The notes under the pieces are model-generated. The model saw nothing but the letters and a program-made list of their open reading frames with translations. It did not search any database and was not told the DNA's origin. From Glo-17 sp964549735 (GTDB taxonomy: Bacteria; Krumholzibacteriota; Krumholzibacteriia; LZORAL124-64-63), in contig CAZJWO010000054.1 in NCBI GenBank assembly GCA_964549735.1, forward strand, positions 1-23,769: a stretch of 23,769 nucleotides of DNA, read 5' to 3'. This document shows, piece by piece, positions 8,104-15,653 of this stretch (positions within the stretch are counted from its first letter, which is position 1; each line of letters starts with the position of its first letter). The position numbers and the translations under genes were made by a program.

Positions 8104-9108
8104 TCAGACGCGCTCGCCCTTGAGCGTGCGCTTCATGAACTGGACGCGGTCGTACGCGGCCGCGTCGGGCCAGGACTGCTGCTTCATCTTGCCGCGGAAC
8201 GCGTCGAGGCGCTCGAATCTCTTGCGGGCCATCCACGCGCGCAGTTCGGCGACCATGATGGCCAGGTGATCGATCCGGTGCCGGTACAGGACGGACGCCA
8301 CCTGCACCACCGTCGCGCCCGCCAGGAGCTGCTTGACGACCGCCGCGCCGTCGTGGATGCCGGTCGTGGCCGCGATGTCGCCATCGATCTTGCCGGCGAG
8401 CTGCGCGACCGCGCGCAGCGTCAGATGCGTCTCCTCGGGCACGCTCAGCGCCGGCCCGGGGACGACCTCGAACTTCTCGATGTCCACATCCGTGGGATAG
8501 AAGCGGTTGAAGAGGACCAGGCCGTCGGCGCCGCGCGAGCAGAGCTTGGCCGCCATCTCGTAGATGCTCGAGAAGAAGTAGCCGATCTTCAAGGCGACGG
8601 GGATCGCGACCTGCTTCTTGACCTCTGCCAGCACATCGAAGTAGACCTGCTCGTTCCGCTGGCCGGTGCTGCCCTCGGTGGCCGGCGGCACGAAGACGTT
8701 CAGCTCCAGCGCATCGGCCCCGGCCGCTTCGGCCTGGCGCGCGAACTTCGACCAGCCCGACGGCGTGGCGCAATGGATCGAGGGGATGACCGGGATGCCG
8801 ACCGCGCGCTTGGCGCCGTCGATGAGCTTGAGGTACTCGCCGACCGCGTTCTCGGTGCCGTAGGCGGAGATGTACTGGTAGGCCTCGCTGTGCTCGTACG
8901 GCTGCTCCGAAGCCGCCAGCACCTGCCCCACCTCGGCGGCGATCTGCTCCTCGAAGAGGCTCTTGAGGACCACGGCGCCGGCCCCGGCGGCTTCGCAGGC
9001 GCGCACGCCCTCGACCGTTCCGGTCAGGCCGCACGACCCCACCAGGATCGGGCTGGGCAGCTTGAGGCCGAGGTAGCGGGTCGCGAGGTTCACGTTGGCG
9101 TCGGTCAT
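8104..9108 (-). CDS. dihydroorotate dehydrogenase-like FMN protein (probably not PyrD)
   Basis: This 334-residue (beta/alpha)8 FMN protein belongs to the dihydroorotate dehydrogenase superfamily (COG0167-like). Support comes from SPILVGSCGLTG near the N-terminus, VVLKS (46-50, the Lys49 position), ALKIG (172-176, Lys174) and the C-terminal phosphate-binding region TTGIHDGAAVVKQLLAGAT (248-266). True DHODs carry an orotate-contact motif N-x-S-x-PN, with Cys or Ser as catalytic base close by. Here the matching strand reads ELNVFVPP (135-142), with neither Cys nor the PN pair, so orotate synthesis is doubtful. Such proteins are usually annotated 'dihydroorotate dehydrogenase-like' and have no established substrate. 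ATG 9108 is preceded by GGAG about 10 nt upstream. No other pyrimidine gene is nearby. The kinase gene follows after 158 nt on the same strand. Confidence 0.85.
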   Translation of the reverse strand: MTDANVNLATRYLGLKLPSPILVGSCGLTGTVEGVRACEAAGAGAVVLKSLFEEQIAAEVGQVLAASEQPYEHSEAYQYISAYGTENAVGEYLKLIDGAKRAVGIPVIPSIHCATPSGWSKFARQAEAAGADALELNVFVPPATEGSTGQRNEQVYFDVLAEVKKQVAIPVALKIGYFFSSIYEMAAKLCSRGADGLVLFNRFYPTDVDIEKFEVVPGPALSVPEETHLTLRAVAQLAGKIDGDIAATTGIHDGAAVVKQLLAGATVVQVASVLYRHRIDHLAIMVAELRAWMARKRFERLDAFRGKMKQQSWPDAAAYDRVQFMKRTLKGERV

Positions 9109-9230
9109 CTCGAGGCGTCTCCAGGTTGGGACAGGGTCATGGCGCGGACAGGCCGATCCGTCACGCGGCGGCGAACCCGGCAGCGCCAGTTCCGTCGCCC
9201 GCGTCGACAGGTCCTTTACGGCACAAAGAC

Positions 9231-9259
9231 ATAATAATGTAACGACTTGCGCCGGCGCA
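9231..9259 (-). promoter_or_regulatory. candidate promoter for the DHOD-like gene
   Basis: On the minus strand TTGCGC (inside the palindrome at 9241-9266) and TATTAT (9231-9236, five of six bases match the -10 consensus) are separated by 18 nt. This would start transcription roughly 115 nt before the ATG at 9108. The palindrome would overlap the -35 region and could act as an operator. Confidence 0.3.
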
Positions 9260-9266
9260 AGTCGTT
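9241..9266 (-). terminator. perfect 26-bp palindrome after the secreted mosaic gene
   Basis: The arm AACGACTTGCGCC is followed directly by its exact reverse complement. It begins 7 nt after the TAA stop of the minus-strand gene at 9274. On that strand it is followed by an AT-rich run (ACATTATTATGTCTTTG), so an intrinsic terminator is possible. Its right half recurs at 11936-11958. A full hairpin needs a few central bases to open as a loop. Confidence 0.5.
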
Positions 9267-9273
9267 CCGGACG

Positions 9274-11682
9274 TTACCTGGCCAGCGTGGTCTTCACCGC
9301 GCGCCACGCGCCGCCAGCCGTCGTCACCCGCACCAGGTACACACCGGACGGCATGTCACGACCGCGCTCGTCGCGTCCGTCCCATTCGACGACGTGGCGG
9401 CCGGCTTCCCGCGACCCGCGCCACAACGTGCGCACGAGACGTCCGCGCACGTCATGGACCGTGATGCTCGCGTCGCCGGCTCGCGGCAGATCGAAGCGGA
9501 TCGTCGTGCGCGGGTTGAACGGATTGGGCGCCACGTCGGCGATCGCGAGCGCCGCGGGCAGGCCGCCGGTCCCGACGCCGGTCGCGCCGGACTCGGCGCA
9601 GACCTCGACCGCGCCGTCGCAGCAGTCGCCGAACTCGGCGCACATCTCGTCGCACCAGCAGCCGCTCGGCGCGCGCGAGCCGCAGTAGCCGTCGCAGGGA
9701 TTGTCAGGCTCGCACTCGTCGGGGATGCCGTTGAGGTCTGCGTCGACGCTGGTGCCGCGCGCGATGTCGTAGGCGTCATGCACGCCGTTGCCGTTGCAGT
9801 CGGTGATCGGAGCGAGCGAGACCGCGACGTCATCGAGCCAGCCGTTCTGCATGGCGAAGACGACGGTCTCGAGCGGGAAGTCTTCCGGCAGGGTCATGGT
9901 ATGGGCCGTCCAGTCGCCGCTGTCCGGCAGATCCTCCGAGTAGGCTTCGCCGACCGCGCTGATGTAGGTCACGGTGAGCGAACTCCCCGGTGCGGTGAGG
10001 TAATTGAAGCCGACCGCGGTCGCCCGCACCGCGAAGAGTTCGTCGGGGTCCGGTACGTTCGGCATCCACGGCCGGATGCTGTACGCCGCGTCTTCGAGCT
10101 TCAACGCGGCGGGAAACGACGCGAACATCTGCTCATCGAGGTATCCCTGGCCGCCGGGAGCCGTCGGCGCGATCGCGTAGTCCTGGAAATCGGGATCCGG
10201 GAACGGTCGCTCGTCCTCGGGATCCAGGAACGCTTCGATGAGGTCGCCAGCCATGAAGTCGACATGGTCGACGCGCCGCCCGATCTCGGAGATCACGCTC
10301 GGATTGTGCGCGACCGTCGGACCCGTGCGCACCGCCACGCTCTGGTGCGCGCTGCCGCAGCTCATGACCTCGAGGAACGCCCGGTAGGCGCGGAACCGCC
10401 GCGGCGCCGGGTAGCAGGCAGTGAAAGCCGGAGGCGCGGTGCCTCCGCGCAGCGTCGCGGCCGTCACCTCGCCCTGGAACATCGGTCCGAAGCCCTCGAC
10501 GGCGGCCGGCAACGTGAGCACCGTACCGTCGGGACAGGTCATCGTATTGTTGCCTGCGGTGCCGGGCACGAAGAACGCCGGGTTGTTCAGGCCCACCAGC
10601 GGCGGCACCGGAACGCCGGCCAGGTGCTTGAGTCCGTACATGCCGAAGAGCAGACCCGGCGCGCAGCCATCGTTACGCTCGCTGACGCGGTAGATGGTGT
10701 TGAACTGGACGTTGATCGGGCACCATGGCGTCCAGACCACGCGCGGTCCGTGGTAGAACGCGTCGCACGCGGGCTTCGGGTTGCCTCCGCCCCCGCCGCC
10801 GCCGCGGCCATAGACCCACCACGGGTAGATACCCTTGGCTCCCGGCTGATAGGTCGTCAGGTACTCGAGGTAATGGTCCTCGATCTCGCCCCGCCAGCCA
10901 TGGCTGGCGATCATCGTGGCGTCCCAGAACGGCTCGCCGGCCTTCAGGATGGCGCCGATCGGCGCGTCGCTGGCGATCAGGCGCAGCCAGACCGGGTGCG
11001 TGGGTTGGGCCAGCCGGATGTAGCCGACCGTGACCTCGCGGACCTCTCCCGGCGGCATCCGGATCGGCACGTCCTGGGCGACCCATTCCAGGTCCCAGGC
11101 GACGACCGGCGCGCCGAGATGCCAGCCGTCCTTCCACTCGCCCGTGCGGTTCTGGTCGACGAAGGCGTTGAGAAAGACCGGCTGGTCGGGATCGTGGTCG
11201 GCGGTCGTACTGACCTTCAGATGCAGCTGCGCGAGAGGATTGGGGCCGAGCGCCTCGAGGACGATGACCGGAGCGGCATCGTTCTCGGGTGCGTTCGGCT
11301 GCTGCATGGAGTCGTTGCTGGACGTCGGCGGGATCGTGCCGAGTTGGAACGTGGCCCCGGTGTGCAGCCAGGTGCCGTGCAGATGCTGGACCGGAGCGGT
11401 GACCGTGTTGCGATGCTGGTACCACGAGACCCAGCGCGCCAGGACCCCGGGGTATGCCAGCACGTTGTCGCCGGCGTCGCCGACCGGCGCGTCACCGAAA
11501 TCGCCGGGTGGTGGCACGAGCGGTGCGGCCCACCCGCCAGTCACCGCCAAACCGCTCGCGACAACCGCCATGACGAAGACGCCGGCCGCCAGGGCCGGCG
11601 CGGAGTGTCTGCGCGACGCACCGCCGTGATCGCCAGGCCGTGATCGCGGTTTGCGTCCCTCGCTGCAATGTCGTGCGTTCAT
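9274..11682 (-). CDS. large secreted mosaic protein: GEVED-like, dockerin-like, somatomedin-B-like and FlgD-like sorting domains
   Basis: The 802-residue product has an Arg-rich N-terminus and a hydrophobic export helix (about 30-53, APALAAGVFVMAVVASGLAV). DFGDAPVGDAG (61-71) and GEIEDHYLEYL (265-275) resemble the GEVED domain of secreted bacterial proteins. A glycine run (292-300) separates this from a central region I do not recognise. Near the C-terminus there is an EF-hand/dockerin-like Ca-binding stretch (about 628-658: DCNGNGVHDAYDIARGTS, ADLNGIPDECE). It is followed by a Cys-rich somatomedin-B-like unit (about 663-696: CDGYCG, GCWCDEMC, GDCCDG). The last ~85 residues form the FlgD-like sorting domain with NPFNPRTTIRFDLP and WDGRDERGRDMPSGVY. 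It is probably exported and cell-surface attached through the last domain; its function is unknown. ATG 11682 was chosen over upstream in-frame codons because GGGAGGA lies 7 nt before it and the export helix follows at a fitting distance. Confidence 0.85.
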   Translation of the reverse strand: MNARHCSEGRKPRSRPGDHGGASRRHSAPALAAGVFVMAVVASGLAVTGGWAAPLVPPPGDFGDAPVGDAGDNVLAYPGVLARWVSWYQHRNTVTAPVQHLHGTWLHTGATFQLGTIPPTSSNDSMQQPNAPENDAAPVIVLEALGPNPLAQLHLKVSTTADHDPDQPVFLNAFVDQNRTGEWKDGWHLGAPVVAWDLEWVAQDVPIRMPPGEVREVTVGYIRLAQPTHPVWLRLIASDAPIGAILKAGEPFWDATMIASHGWRGEIEDHYLEYLTTYQPGAKGIYPWWVYGRGGGGGGGNPKPACDAFYHGPRVVWTPWCPINVQFNTIYRVSERNDGCAPGLLFGMYGLKHLAGVPVPPLVGLNNPAFFVPGTAGNNTMTCPDGTVLTLPAAVEGFGPMFQGEVTAATLRGGTAPPAFTACYPAPRRFRAYRAFLEVMSCGSAHQSVAVRTGPTVAHNPSVISEIGRRVDHVDFMAGDLIEAFLDPEDERPFPDPDFQDYAIAPTAPGGQGYLDEQMFASFPAALKLEDAAYSIRPWMPNVPDPDELFAVRATAVGFNYLTAPGSSLTVTYISAVGEAYSEDLPDSGDWTAHTMTLPEDFPLETVVFAMQNGWLDDVAVSLAPITDCNGNGVHDAYDIARGTSVDADLNGIPDECEPDNPCDGYCGSRAPSGCWCDEMCAEFGDCCDGAVEVCAESGATGVGTGGLPAALAIADVAPNPFNPRTTIRFDLPRAGDASITVHDVRGRLVRTLWRGSREAGRHVVEWDGRDERGRDMPSGVYLVRVTTAGGAWRAVKTTLAR

Positions 11683-11805
11683 CTCCAGATCCTCCCGCTT
11701 GGACCGTGACATCGGTGGCCGCTGCCGGGCGACCGGACGGCACGTCGCGCGGCGACCCGATCCGCGCCGGTAGCCAGGCACTCGTCGACGATATAGGAGG
11801 AAATT

Positions 11806-11835
11806 AGTATGACTCTTGGCGGGCCAGAAGGTCAA
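11806..11835 (-). promoter_or_regulatory. candidate promoter for the secreted mosaic gene
   Basis: On the minus strand TTGACC (11830-11835) and CATACT (11806-11811) are 18 nt apart. Transcription would begin about 115 nt before the ATG at 11682. The -35 box is close to consensus; the -10 box matches four of six bases. Confidence 0.4.
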
Positions 11836-11935
11836 GCATGATTACGGCCAATCGGGTCCAGAAATCCGTAGCGATATCATGGCGACAGGATCCTGCCTGA
11901 TTTCATAATTCGTGATTTTGCAGTGCTTTGCTGAG

Positions 11936-11958
11936 TTGCGCCGGCGCAAGTCGATCCG
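11936..11958. repeat. second copy of palindromic intergenic element
   Basis: TTGCGCCGGCGCAAGTCG at 11936-11953 is identical to 9247-9264. After one mismatch TCCG also matches, giving 22 of 23 bases. The core is a perfect 14-bp palindrome. It starts 28 nt after the stop of the minus-strand hydrolase gene (11987), so both copies lie just behind the 3' ends of minus-strand genes. This copy has no following T-run. Confidence 0.55.
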
Positions 11959-11986
11959 CTGGGCGGACCGTCACGTCGCCCGACTT

Positions 11987-12754
11987 TCACCGCAGATAAC
12001 GCTGCGCCCACGCGGCGATGACCGCCCCGACCCAGCGGCCATCGGCCTCGTCCAGCAGCAGGTGGTCGGCGTCGTCGAGCGAGACGAAGCTCTTGGGGTG
12101 GCGCGCCGCGCGGAACAGGGTCGCCGCGTGCCGGATGTCGACGGTGTCGTCCTGGGGCGAGTGCAGGATCAACAGCGCGCGCCCGAGATCGCGCGCCAGG
12201 TCGCGCGCGCCGTTCGCCTCGAGATCGGCGAAGAACTCGGGCCGCAGCACGAAGGTGCGGCCAGCCAGCGTCAGCTCCGCCTGCCCGCGGGCCAGCGCCT
12301 CCTCGCGCTTGCTCGCCAGCATGCGGCTGAGATGGCCGGGCTCGCTGGGCGCAGCGATGACGGCGACGGCGGCGACCGACGGCAGGTCGCGCGCGACGTG
12401 CAGGACGGCCGCGCCGCCCAGGGAATGGCCGATGAGCAGACCGGGCGCCCGCTGCTGCTGCGCAAGGAAGGCCGCGGCGTCGAGAAGGTCCTCGCGGTTG
12501 GACGTCAGGTGGGACTGGACGAAGTCGCCGCCGCTCTCGCCGATGCCGGTGAAATCGAAGCGCAGCAGGCCGATGCCGCGCGCGGTCAGCTCCTTGGCGA
12601 TGTGCACGATCGATTTGAGGTTCTTGCCGCAGGTGAAGCAGTGGGCGAAGAGCGCCGTGGCGGCAGGCGGACCGTCGGCAGGCAGATCGATGATGCCGGC
12701 CAGCCGATGGCCGGCGCGGCTGGGGATGTGCACGCGGCGGGACTTCAAGCCCAT
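11987..12754 (-). CDS. alpha/beta hydrolase (OsmC-fusion hydrolase family, hydrolase part only)
   Basis: This 255-residue cytoplasmic alpha/beta-fold hydrolase has no signal peptide. The nucleophile Ser111 is in GHSLGG (109-114), the probable acid is Asp202 or Asp203 in HSPQDDTVDI, and the catalytic His231 is in DADHLL. FAHCFTCGKNLKS (36-48) and LRFDFTGIGESGGDF (64-78) are characteristic of the hydrolase half of bacterial two-domain 'alpha/beta hydrolase-OsmC' proteins. The OsmC peroxidase half is absent here, since the protein ends soon after the catalytic His. The substrate is unknown; esters or thioesters are plausible. ATG 12754 is chosen because an upstream in-frame ATG at 12790 would overlap the candidate -10 box. 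The ribosome site is weak (GAAAGG adjacent to the start). It is divergent from the HAD-trehalose phosphatase gene. Confidence 0.85.
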   Translation of the reverse strand: MGLKSRRVHIPSRAGHRLAGIIDLPADGPPAATALFAHCFTCGKNLKSIVHIAKELTARGIGLLRFDFTGIGESGGDFVQSHLTSNREDLLDAAAFLAQQQRAPGLLIGHSLGGAAVLHVARDLPSVAAVAVIAAPSEPGHLSRMLASKREEALARGQAELTLAGRTFVLRPEFFADLEANGARDLARDLGRALLILHSPQDDTVDIRHAATLFRAARHPKSFVSLDDADHLLLDEADGRWVGAVIAAWAQRYLR

Positions 12755-12785
12755 CCTTTCGTCCAAGCGTGGTGATGACGCCGCG

Positions 12786-12815
12786 AGCATAACGCACGCC
12801 GCCGCGACAGGACAA
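12786..12815 (-). promoter_or_regulatory. candidate promoter for the alpha/beta hydrolase
   Basis: On the minus strand TTGTCC (12810-12815) and TATGCT (12786-12791) are 18 nt apart, leaving a leader of about 25 nt before the ATG at 12754. Confidence 0.35.
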
Positions 12816-12840
12816 GGCCGCCGCGCGCCGCGGCGCAAGC

Positions 12841-12869
12841 TTGGCAACCGGGAGAATCGGTCCTTACTT
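12841..12869 (+). promoter_or_regulatory. candidate promoter for the HAD-trehalose phosphatase gene
   Basis: TTGGCA (12841-12846) and TTACTT (12864-12869) are 17 nt apart, about 35 nt before the ATG at 12905. The -35 box is good and the -10 box poor. It is arranged back to back with the hydrolase promoter. Confidence 0.3.
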
Positions 12870-12904
12870 GGAATCATTGTCGATCCTCTACCGGGAGCCT
12901 CCGC

Positions 12905-14431
12905 ATGAATACGCCACCGCCCTTCCTCGCCGTCATCAGCGACATGGACGGCGTCATCACCCGCACCGCGAGCGTGCACCAACGCGCCTGGCGCGAGATG
13001 TTCGACGCTTTCCTGCAGGAGCGCAGCCGCCGCGCCGAGCCGCGCGAGCAGGAGGACCACTCCGCGTTCACCGACGCCGACTACCGCGCCCACCTTGACG
13101 GCAAGGCCCGCCTGACGGGCGTGCGCGATTTCCTGGCCTCGCGCGCGATCGCGCTGCCGGACGGCGATCCTGCAGACCCGCCGGCGCGCGACACGGTCCA
13201 CGGGCTGGGCGCACGCAAGAACGAACTGATCCAGCGGGTGCTGGACCAGGGCGGCGTCGACATCTTCGCCGACACGATCTACGCCTTCGATCGCTGGCAG
13301 CTCGGCGGACTCGCGCTGGCCGTGATCTCGGCGAGCCGCAACTGCCGGCGCGTGCTGGCCGCTGCCGGACAGCTCGACCGCTTCGCCACGGTCGTCGACG
13401 GCGAGACCGCCGCCGCCCAGGACCTGCGCGGCAAGGCCGATCAGATCGCCCGCGCGGCGCAAGACCTCGGCGTCGATGCGGCGCGCTGCGTGCTGCTCGA
13501 GGACGCCACCAGCGGCGTACAAGCGGGCCGCGACGCGGGCTGCGGCCTGGTCGTGGGCGTCGATCGCGTCGGCGGCACCCATCCGCAAGACCTGCTGGAT
13601 GCCGGCGCGCACCTCGTGATCGACGACGTGTCCCGACTGCGCTTCGCGCGCGCGATCCCCCGGGTCGAGGAACGTCGCGCGTGGTTCGACGAGCGGCGCC
13701 GCGGGCGCCGCCTGTGCCTGCTGTTGGACTTCGACGGCACGCTGAGCCCGATCGTCGACGATCCCGGCGCCGCGAGCATCGGCGCGCACACGCGCGAGGT
13801 CGTGCGCCGGCTGGCCGCCCGCCACACCGTGGCCATCGTCAGCGGACGCGACCTGGCGGACGTCCGCGCGCGGGTCGGCCTCGACGGCATCTTCTACGCC
13901 GGCAGCCACGGCCTGGACATCGCCGGGCCCGGCCACGCCATGGCGCACCCCGAAGCCGCGGCGGCGATCGGCGCGGTCGACCGGGCCGAGGCCTTCTTGC
14001 GCGACCGCATCGGCGGGCTGCCGGGAGCGGTCGTCGAGCGCAAGCGGTTCTCGGTGGCCGCCCACTACCGGATGGTCGCCGCCGCCAGCGCCGAGCTGGT
14101 CAGGGAGGCTGCGGTGTCGGCGGCCGCGGCGAGCGGCAGCCAGCTGCGCGCGCACCACGGCAAGATGGTGGCCGAGTTGCTGCCCGACATCGCCTGGGAC
14201 AAGGGGCGCGCCGCGGACTGGCTGCTCGCGACGCTCGGCATCGACGCCGCACGGACGCTGGTCCTGCACCTGGGCGACGACGAGACCGACGAGAACGCCT
14301 TCGCCGCCCTGGCCGGCCGCGGCGTGGGCATCCGCATCGGACCCGCCGTCAGCGATTCGCTTGCCGACCTGAGGCTCGCGGACCCGCAGGCTGTCGAGCA
14401 GTTCCTGGCCGATCTGATCGAGCACCGCTGA
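12905..14431 (+). CDS. two-domain protein: beta-phosphoglucomutase-like HAD fused to trehalose-6-phosphate phosphatase
   Basis: The 508-residue protein joins two HAD-superfamily units. The first (about 1-250) has the nucleophile motif DMDGV (Asp13, Asp15), ISASRN (141-146) and LLEDATSGVQAG (197-208), as in beta-phosphoglucomutase-type HADs. The second (about 265-505) has LLDFDGTLSP (Asp275, Asp277), IVSGRDLADV (311-320), GSHGLDI and the signature GDDETDENAF (457-466). This is the trehalose-6-phosphate phosphatase (OtsB) family, which dephosphorylates trehalose-6-phosphate to trehalose in the cytoplasm. The same order of HAD then TPP begins the M. tuberculosis OtsB1 protein (Rv2006), which carries a further GH65 unit that is lacking here. 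No trehalose-6-phosphate synthase is in the window. The first domain's substrate is not evident; beta-glucose-1-phosphate is one possibility. GGGAG lies 7 nt before the ATG. It ends 7 nt from the convergent gene at 14439. Confidence 0.9.
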   Translation: MNTPPPFLAVISDMDGVITRTASVHQRAWREMFDAFLQERSRRAEPREQEDHSAFTDADYRAHLDGKARLTGVRDFLASRAIALPDGDPADPPARDTVHGLGARKNELIQRVLDQGGVDIFADTIYAFDRWQLGGLALAVISASRNCRRVLAAAGQLDRFATVVDGETAAAQDLRGKADQIARAAQDLGVDAARCVLLEDATSGVQAGRDAGCGLVVGVDRVGGTHPQDLLDAGAHLVIDDVSRLRFARAIPRVEERRAWFDERRRGRRLCLLLDFDGTLSPIVDDPGAASIGAHTREVVRRLAARHTVAIVSGRDLADVRARVGLDGIFYAGSHGLDIAGPGHAMAHPEAAAAIGAVDRAEAFLRDRIGGLPGAVVERKRFSVAAHYRMVAAASAELVREAAVSAAAASGSQLRAHHGKMVAELLPDIAWDKGRAADWLLATLGIDAARTLVLHLGDDETDENAFAALAGRGVGIRIGPAVSDSLADLRLADPQAVEQFLADLIEHR

Positions 14432-14438
14432 CCAGTGA

Positions 14439-15635
14439 CTAGACGTCAGCCTCCCGCACCAGCCGCCGGAGCATGAGGTAGAGGTTGACGGCCCGCAGAT
14501 TCAAGGCCGGATCGCTGTTCATCAAGACGATGAGCCCCGTCTTCTTGCGCGGGTTGAAGAGAACGACGCTCAACGCGCCCGGATCGCCGCCCGTATGGCC
14601 GACCGTTTCGGCGCTCGGGCCGTCGATCAGCAGATCGGCCAGCGGCGACCGGTGCCAGGTCAGGCATTGCCGGCCGTCGCGCGCCTGGGGTTCCAGCATC
14701 AGACGCACCGTCTCCGGTTGCAGGATCACCTGATTCCGGTAGCGGCCCTCGTGGGCCATGGCCGCCAGGAACCGCGCGTACTCGTGGGCGCTCGTGCGCA
14801 AGGAGCCGTCGGGATACGTCGGGAAGGAGTAGTGGGGCAGGCGGCGGGCGCCCTGCCGGTACGGCACGGCCGCCAGGTCGCGGTCGAGGTCGGCGATCAG
14901 CCAGCACGTATGCCGCATCTGCAGCGGCGCGAAGATGTTCTCGCGGCAGTAGACAGGGAACGGAATGCCCGTGACCGTCTCGACCAAGAGACCGAGCACT
15001 CCGTACCCCAGGTTGCTGTACTCCCACCCCTCGCCCGGCGCCGTCGCCGTGAAGTTCTTCTGCGCGTCGTACCAGCGGCCGCCCGGCGTCAGGAATCCCT
15101 CGACGACGTCGCGCAGCGAATTCGGCGCATCGCCGCCGCCGCTGTCGATCGTGTACAGCGGGTGCAGGGTTTCCCAGTCGTCCCGCAGCCCCGCGGTGTG
15201 CGCCAGCAGCATGCGCACGGTGAGCGGCCGCTCGGGGAAGCGAGGATGGCGGAAACGCACGGGCAGGTGGTCCGCGCAATCGTCGTCCAGGTCGACCAGC
15301 CCCAGCTCGACGAGCTGCATCACCGCGGCGCCGGTGACGGTCTTCGACACCGAAGCGACGGCGAACAAGGTCTCATCGGTGACCAGTCGTGCGCTCTCGC
15401 GGTCGGCCAGGCCGAAGTCGTGCGACCAGGCCACGTTCTCGCCGGCCACGATCGCCACCGCGGCCCCGACGGCGCCGGCCTTGGCGAGCTTCGCGTCGAC
15501 GAACGCGGCGAGGTCGTCCTGGTTGCGCAGGTCGACCTGGACCAGGATCGCCACCGCCAGACCGAACAGCGCGACCGCGAGCGCCAGCAGGCCGGCCAAC
15601 CCCACGCGTCGCCAGAACACCCTGCGCTTCGACAT
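14439..15635 (-). CDS. class C beta-lactamase-like serine hydrolase, membrane anchored
   Basis: The 398-residue protein has an uncleaved-looking N-terminal membrane helix (about 11-33, VGLAGLLALAVALFGLAVAILV). A penicillin-binding / class C beta-lactamase fold follows. The motifs are SxxK as SVSK (Ser95, Lys98), YSN (206-208) and HTGG (347-350), replacing the KTG triad. LLAHTAGL (143-150) is also typical of the family. Members include D-aminopeptidases, esterases, D,D-peptidases and true lactamases, so the substrate cannot be set from sequence; a role on peptides or peptidoglycan at the periplasmic face is inferred. The ATG at 15635 follows GGGGAG at an 8-nt distance. It starts only 18 nt after the stop of the MFS-GGT fusion gene, so the two are very likely co-transcribed and may act on related substrates. 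Confidence 0.88.
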   Translation of the reverse strand: MSKRRVFWRRVGLAGLLALAVALFGLAVAILVQVDLRNQDDLAAFVDAKLAKAGAVGAAVAIVAGENVAWSHDFGLADRESARLVTDETLFAVASVSKTVTGAAVMQLVELGLVDLDDDCADHLPVRFRHPRFPERPLTVRMLLAHTAGLRDDWETLHPLYTIDSGGGDAPNSLRDVVEGFLTPGGRWYDAQKNFTATAPGEGWEYSNLGYGVLGLLVETVTGIPFPVYCRENIFAPLQMRHTCWLIADLDRDLAAVPYRQGARRLPHYSFPTYPDGSLRTSAHEYARFLAAMAHEGRYRNQVILQPETVRLMLEPQARDGRQCLTWHRSPLADLLIDGPSAETVGHTGGDPGALSVVLFNPRKKTGLIVLMNSDPALNLRAVNLYLMLRRLVREADV

Positions 15636-15653
15636 CTCGTGACTCCCCTTCGC

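Larger units (their letters stand above)
11683..11986. other. 304-bp intergenic region with promoter and palindromic element
   Basis: This gap separates the secreted mosaic gene from the alpha/beta hydrolase, both on the minus strand. It holds the GGGAGGA ribosome site at 11690-11696, a candidate promoter at 11806-11835, an AT-rich patch at about 11875-11935, and the second copy of the palindromic element at 11936-11958. No convincing gene was found. The only ORF with a good ribosome site is a 10-codon plus-strand one at 11809-11841. Confidence 0.6.

Noticed and set aside
11796..11841. 10-codon plus-strand ORF with a perfect AGGAGG, and possible pairing of its complement with the mosaic gene's ribosome site
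   Set aside because: No plus-strand gene follows, so it is not a useful leader peptide. On the minus strand TCCTCC at 11796-11801 could pair with GGAGGA at 11690-11695, but the predicted transcription start lies at about the same place, so it may not be transcribed. Six bases are too few to claim a switch.
11884..11893. Short palindrome CAGGATCCTG
   Set aside because: Ten bases, single copy, no promoter context; likely chance.
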